6,081 bases of DNA from an uncultured Bacillota bacterium. GTDB taxonomy: Bacteria; Bacillota_I; Bacilli_A; RF39; UBA660. Below are positions 5,338 to 6,081 of the stretch, in pieces. The stretch lies in contig CAOJZR010000042.1 of assembly GCA_948466105.1 (NCBI GenBank), forward strand, positions 1 to 6,081. The letters run 5' to 3'. The notes beneath the pieces were generated by a model. The model worked only from the letters and a program-made list of their open reading frames with translations, was not told the DNA's origin and made no database searches. Each line of letters opens with the position of its first letter. The stretch's first letter is position 1. The translations under genes and the position numbers were made by a program.

Positions 5338-5563
5338 ATTTAATAACACATTTGTATATTATCAGAACAATATACATTAATTAAAAATATGTTAAATTAT
5401 TTATCTTAAATTTATGATAGAGAGGTTGAATAATTTGTATGATAAATTTAATAAGTTTTATTTACTAGTTATTCAGTTGCTAAATTTGGAACAATATTTA
5501 TAATATACAGATCTTAAAAAAACTAATTATTACTAATTTTTTAATTATTTATAAGATAGTATA
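5338..5563. other. AT-rich spacer between the toxin promoter and the orphan gene
   Basis: No convincing gene is present. An 8-bp inverted repeat, TGTATATT (5353-5360) and AATATACA (5369-5376), lies about 15 bp upstream of the toxin -35 and could be an operator. A weak plus-strand promoter-like pair, TTGTCA (5331-5336) and TATATT (5355-5360), at 18-nt spacing, shares bases with the toxin -35. A TTG-started 22-codon frame (5435-5503) follows GAGAGG at 5420-5425 but has no other support. TTAAAAAA (5514-5521) and TTTTTTAA, ending about 5543, form an A/T-only stem; together with the A/T tracts to 5560 it may act as an UP element for the next promoter. Confidence 0.5.
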
Positions 5564-5591
5564 TTGACTTTTGTATAATATTATTTATAAT
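5564..5591 (+). promoter_or_regulatory. Sigma-A promoter of the 140-aa protein gene
   Basis: TTGACT (5564-5569) and TATAAT (5586-5591, perfect) are 16 nt apart, with A/T tracts upstream. The start would fall near 5598, leaving about 18 nt to the ATG. A second TATAAT at 5574-5579 has no matching -35. Confidence 0.7.
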
Positions 5592-5615
5592 AAGTCTTTC
5601 AGAAAGTGGTGAATT

Positions 5616-6038
5616 ATGGATAACGATAATTTTAATTTATTTATAGAATTAATGGAAACAGAAGAATCAATTTTGGCTTTGTATGATGATTTAGCTAATA
5701 TAGCAGTAGATGCTAAAAAGAAAAAAGAAATAAGTTTTAAATTAAGACACCTTATTGAAAAAGAAACCAACCAATTAGAACAATTTGTTGAAGATGATTA
5801 TTTATTATCAATGTGGGATTATTTTTATAAATTGCTTTTGAATAGGCCTCGTTCTAAGGAAGAACTATTAATTTTAAAGCGAATGGATAAAAAAATATTC
5901 GGTTCTTATTTTGATTATATGAAAGATGAAAATCAGGAGTATTTTACTGAAGCTTTTAAAAATGTTTTAATTGTTAAATGTAAATTACTTGATGATTATA
6001 TAGTTAGTTATAATAAAGGTAATAAAATTTTGTTTTGA
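5616..6038 (+). CDS. Hypothetical protein, 140 aa, helical and soluble
   Basis: I do not recognise this protein. It has 140 residues rich in Lys, Glu, Asp, Leu and Tyr, with no signal peptide, membrane segment, Cys cluster or nucleotide-binding motif. The sequence reads as four or five amphipathic helices: about 6-30 (FIELMETEESILALYDDLAN), 33-60 (KKKKEISFKLRHLIEKETNQ), 62-75 (YLLSMWDYFYKLLL), 79-105 and 107-134 (EYFTEAFKNVLIVKCKLLDD). One Pro at 77 in NRPRSKEE separates the halves. The start ATG has GGTGA at 5608-5612, and its own near-consensus promoter ends about 25 nt upstream. It ends in TGA followed in frame by a TAA at 6042-6044. Base use matches the rest of the window, so recent transfer is not evident. 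It is probably expressed in growing cells; its function is unknown, and a link to the neighbouring toxin module is not shown. Confidence 0.8.
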   Translation: MDNDNFNLFIELMETEESILALYDDLANIAVDAKKKKEISFKLRHLIEKETNQLEQFVEDDYLLSMWDYFYKLLLNRPRSKEELLILKRMDKKIFGSYFDYMKDENQEYFTEAFKNVLIVKCKLLDDYIVSYNKGNKILF

Positions 6039-6081
6039 TTTTAAATATATACCGATATTTATTTAAATGAAGATGCAGAAT

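Noticed and set aside
5435..5503. TTG-started 22-codon ORF after GAGAGG
   Set aside because: It has a non-ATG start, no clear promoter or terminator, and no recognisable features; a frame of this length is expected by chance.

Overview
The window is AT-rich, low-GC Gram-positive DNA (Bacillota, class Bacilli in the broad sense). It encodes a PolC-type replicative polymerase, a GerE-type regulator, a GerM-like protein, a tRNA with encoded CCA, and strong Shine-Dalgarno sites. The GerE/GerM pair implies an endospore former or a recent descendant of one. Very high A/T content with long A/T tracts would fit an Erysipelotrichia-like or uncultured gut Bacilli lineage, but that placement is inference. 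Tryptophan is written TGG in conserved PolC positions and one gene ends in TGA, so the standard bacterial code applies.

Layout. Positions 1-3542 (+) hold the C-terminal ~1,180 residues of PolC, whose N-terminus lies outside the window. A short gap carries a sigma-K-like promoter, followed by gerE (3631-3837), an intrinsic terminator, and a membrane-anchored protein with two GerMN domains (3887-4852). A sigma-A promoter overlapping the end of that gene drives tRNA-Arg(UCU) (4896-4972), which ends at a terminator at 5010-5036.

The most notable region is 5018-5337. It has the full architecture of a type I toxin-antitoxin locus. On the minus strand a strong promoter and an AAAGGAGG ribosome site precede a 27-residue hydrophobic peptide (5263-5180), a long 3' UTR and a terminator near 5075. 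On the plus strand an extended -10 promoter, embedded in the tRNA terminator, starts a ~115-nt non-coding RNA that ends at its own terminator near 5168 and is antisense to the toxin 3' UTR. The toxin message also carries a 10-bp hairpin that encloses its ribosome site and start codon. Its 5' end is exactly complementary over 10 nt to its own 3' UTR. These are the hallmarks of the txpA/RatA and bsrG/SR4 type of system, but I do not recognise the peptide.

After an AT-rich spacer (about 5338-5563), a near-consensus promoter drives an unrecognised 140-residue soluble helical protein (5616-6038). The last 43 bases hold no gene I can support.

The genes do not form one operon. PolC is replication housekeeping, gerE/gerM is a late-sporulation pair, the tRNA is its own unit, and the toxin/antisense module lies between the tRNA and the orphan protein.
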